A program made the translations under genes and the position numbers. Shown here piece by piece: positions 61,679 to 64,000 of a stretch of DNA of 64,000 nucleotides (within the stretch, counting starts at the first letter, position 1; each line of letters begins with the position of its first letter). A model generated the notes under the pieces. It was not told where the DNA came from and did no database searches. It saw nothing but the letters and a program-made list of their open reading frames with translations. Source of the DNA: Flavobacteriaceae bacterium PS02338 (GTDB taxonomy: Bacteria; Bacteroidota; Bacteroidia; Sphingobacteriales; Sphingobacteriaceae); NCBI GenBank assembly GCA_029959615.1, contig JASCOD010000002.1, forward strand, positions 62,001 through 126,000, given 5' to 3'.

Positions 61679-64000
61679 ATGAAAAACAAATTTTTGCTCG
61701 TTGTACTAGGATTGTTCTTTTGGAGCAATATAGGTCTGTATGCGCAATCTAGTTCTAATAAAGGCACGGATTTTTGGGTAGCTTATGCCGGTCACATAGA
61801 TGGTCTTTTGTCCAGAATGACTTTGTTTCTTTCTTCTGATGTAGCGACAACTTATCAAGTTAAATCTGGTAATACTATTATAGCGAGCGGTAACATTGCA
61901 GCAAATATAGTTACGCCGGTATTTATTGATCCTAATCAATTCAATAATGTTTATATAGGATCTTCTGATGTTTTGGAAATAAACAAAGGTATTAATGTAA
62001 CTTCAGCCAAGGCCATATCATTATATTGTGTGATTTCTAATAATGCGAGAACTGGCTCTTCATTAATTTTACCCACTTCGGCTTTAGAGCAAGAGTATTA
62101 TGTTTTTTCTCAACAAAATGGCGGAAATTCAAACGCATCAACATATTCTGAATTTACTATAGTTGGTGTGAAAGATGGGACTATAGTAGAGATCACACCT
62201 ACGCAAGGCAATAGAAATGGAACAAAATTGGCTAATTCTACATTTCAGATTACATTAAATAAAGGCGATGTATACCAATATCAGGCAATAAATGATTTAA
62301 CGGGAACTCGAATTAGGGCAACTACTGGGTGTACGCCCATTGCAGTTTTTTCTGGAAACACTTGGGCAGCCTATTGTGAGGCTGGAAGTAGTAGGGCACC
62401 GAATGGCGGAGACAACCTGTATCAGCAAATGTTCCCTGTTACAGCTTGGGGGAAAAACTTTGTTTCGGCTCCGTTTTATAATACTTTAAATGGGAATACG
62501 GATATTATCAAAATTATCGTTTCTGAAGATAATACGACCTTAACTATAAATGGAAGTACTACAACAGCTAACGGAACTGCTCTATCTAATCCTTACAGAA
62601 AAGGAAGTGTAGTCACTTTTTATACTAATCAGCCTAATGTAATCAAGGCAACTTCACCTATTGCAGTAGCACAGTACCAAACTTCGCAAACTTGTAATTT
62701 ATCTAATAGTGCCCAAACTAATATGGGCGGGCCTTATCAAGGTGATCCCGAGATGACGGTTTTGAATCCTATTGAGCAGACTTTAAAAGATATAGCAGTA
62801 TATTCAAGGTTAAACAGCGTTTCAGGAGTTAATACCAATATAGCTAAGTATTTTTTAAATATCATTATTAAGACTGTAGATATAGCAGGTTTTACACTTG
62901 ATGGTGCTGCCATTTCCAGTCAGTTTAAACCTATTGCGGATGGTGAATATAGCTATGCTGTTGTTGATGTTACTAACTCCTCAGACCAGCATCGTCTAAT
63001 TGCTAGTGGGGGATTTGTGGCAATTGCCTATGGTTATGGTCAAGTGGAATCTTATGCTTATTTGGCAGGTACCGATTTAAAAAACTTAAAAAGTAATATT
63101 GAGGTATTTTCTAGTGGAGGTACAGTGGCTTCTAGTAACTTCTGTATGGGAACCAGTTTTGATTTTGTATTGAAGCTGCCTTATATCACCGATAAAGTAA
63201 CTTGGAACCTTAATAGCGGAGCCAAAGTGGAAGCATTAAGTACACCAAGCTATACTACCAAGGTTGAAGATGGAGTGACTTATTATTTATATCATTACTC
63301 ATTATCGTCTTCTTATTTTGCAACTTCAGGAAGCTACTTATTGAAAGTATTAATACAAAAACCAGCTTCGGCTATTTGTGCCACTGATGAAGAAATCTTT
63401 ACCACTTTTGATGTTTTTTCTCCGAATTTTACTTTGCCAACAGAGGCCTGTATTAATACCGATGTTCAGTTTACAGATACGTCTCCAAAAAATGGAGGCA
63501 ATATAAAAACATGGAGTTGGGATTTTGGTGATGGAGGTACTTCAAATCTTCAAAACCCCAAACATAAATTTTTAACTGTTGGAACCAAAACTATTAAGTT
63601 AACTGTAGTTACAGATATTGGATGTAACCTTTCTACTACCAAGACCATTAGTATTTTGGCTCAGCCGAAGTCGGCATTTACGGCAGTTGGACCATTTTGT
63701 ATCAACTCAACAATTCAGTTTAATAACGAAAGTACTTTTGTCAACTCTAATATTGCCAGCCAAACTTGGGATTTTGGAAATGGTAAGCCATTATCTTCTG
63801 TAAAATCTCCAACAACAACTTATGCCGCCGCTGGTATTTATACTGTAAAATTAATTTCAGTTTCTTCTGCTGGCTGTGCTGATACGATTTCTAAAGCAAT
63901 AACTATCTATGAAACTCCAGAGATTACATTTAACGATCCAGGGTCTTGTGTAAGTGATCTTGTTCAGTATGAAGCAACTGCGGTTAAGGGGACTATAGTT
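61679..64000 (+). CDS. Large secreted protein with IgGFc-binding-like N-domain and PKD repeats, 3' end missing
   Basis: 774 codons are visible and the frame runs to the window's end. Signal peptide MKNKFLLVVLGLFFWSNIG to about residue 26 (YAQ), then SSNKGTDFWVAYAGH, the start of an IgGFc-binding-like beta-propeller region (to about 480; LILPTSALEQEYYVFSQ, TPIAVFSGNTWAAY). PKD domains follow (FGDGGTSNLQNP and FGNGKPLSS regions). Such proteins are usually surface adhesins or gliding-related and end in a type IX sorting domain, which would lie beyond the window. Confidence 0.8.
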   Translation, partial: MKNKFLLVVLGLFFWSNIGLYAQSSSNKGTDFWVAYAGHIDGLLSRMTLFLSSDVATTYQVKSGNTIIASGNIAANIVTPVFIDPNQFNNVYIGSSDVLEINKGINVTSAKAISLYCVISNNARTGSSLILPTSALEQEYYVFSQQNGGNSNASTYSEFTIVGVKDGTIVEITPTQGNRNGTKLANSTFQITLNKGDVYQYQAINDLTGTRIRATTGCTPIAVFSGNTWAAYCEAGSSRAPNGGDNLYQQMFPVTAWGKNFVSAPFYNTLNGNTDIIKIIVSEDNTTLTINGSTTTANGTALSNPYRKGSVVTFYTNQPNVIKATSPIAVAQYQTSQTCNLSNSAQTNMGGPYQGDPEMTVLNPIEQTLKDIAVYSRLNSVSGVNTNIAKYFLNIIIKTVDIAGFTLDGAAISSQFKPIADGEYSYAVVDVTNSSDQHRLIASGGFVAIAYGYGQVESYAYLAGTDLKNLKSNIEVFSSGGTVASSNFCMGTSFDFVLKLPYITDKVTWNLNSGAKVEALSTPSYTTKVEDGVTYYLYHYSLSSSYFATSGSYLLKVLIQKPASAICATDEEIFTTFDVFSPNFTLPTEACINTDVQFTDTSPKNGGNIKTWSWDFGDGGTSNLQNPKHKFLTVGTKTIKLTVVTDIGCNLSTTKTISILAQPKSAFTAVGPFCINSTIQFNNESTFVNSNIASQTWDFGNGKPLSSVKSPTTTYAAAGIYTVKLISVSSAGCADTISKAITIYETPEITFNDPGSCVSDLVQYEATAVKGTIV

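Noticed and set aside
63618..63803. 61-codon frame near the right end
   Set aside because: It is out of phase with the large PKD protein frame, which is open through the whole region.

Overview
The window looks like chromosome of an AT-rich Bacteroidota species, most likely a Sphingobacteriaceae member close to Pedobacter. The signs are type IX secretion C-terminal sorting domains, TAnnTTTG-type promoters, a fused CcoN-CcoO cytochrome oxidase with one-heme CcoP, DUF4625 lipoproteins, DUF5117/5118-type metalloprotease, CBM9-like and NagX-like proteins. This assignment is inference from gene content. I saw no rRNA, tRNA or CRISPR.

Layout. 0-3.3 kb: three tandem paralogous secreted proteins, only the last with a T9SS sorting tail. 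3.6-8.7 kb and 18.7-24.8 kb: two halves of an N-acetylglucosamine/chitin-oligosaccharide locus (two GH20 hexosaminidases, NagP, NagA, CBM9-like protein; then NagX-like, NagB, NagX-like). Between the halves lies about 10 kb of accessory DNA. 8.7-16 kb is a run of minus-strand small genes (SUKH, ferredoxin-like, S41 peptidase, WYL regulator plus hydrolase, unknowns), each followed by a 120-140 bp structured repeat. The repeats carry complementary core and inverse-core ends, as attC sites of integron cassettes do; no integrase is present. 16.3-18.6 kb holds three copies of a modular inverted-repeat element with 0, 3 and 1 internal units of about 88 bp, two of them flanking a DUF559 nuclease gene, plus a 42-bp tandem repeat array.

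25.1-31.6 kb: a TonB-receptor operon with His-rich and DUF4625 lipoproteins, probably for a divalent metal. 32.4-36.5 kb: an oxygen-response module made of a TIM-barrel-like Cys-rich protein, a FixL-like PAS histidine kinase and a REC-Crp/Fnr fusion. 36.5-42.6 kb: cell-envelope genes (DUF4142, two L,D-transpeptidase family proteins, a zinc metalloprotease). 43.1-53.8 kb: a long microaerobic respiration operon (half LDH protein, hemN, ccoI, ccoS, ccoNO, ccoQ, ccoP, ccoG, ccoH, TauE/SafE-like). The 32.4 and 43.1 kb operons both start with a TGAT-N4-ATCA palindrome at exactly the same distance (51.5 bp) from a TAnnTTTG element, so the REC-Fnr fusion plausibly controls both.

54.3-61.5 kb: a tightly packed operon of an E1-like/nitroreductase fusion (Rv1355c family), an acyltransferase-like protein, a 7TM-DISM histidine kinase, a REC-histidine kinase and a REC protein, with a divergent second REC protein. 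It reads like a make-and-sense signalling unit. 61.7 kb to the end: the start of a large secreted IgGFc-binding-like/PKD protein that runs off the window.
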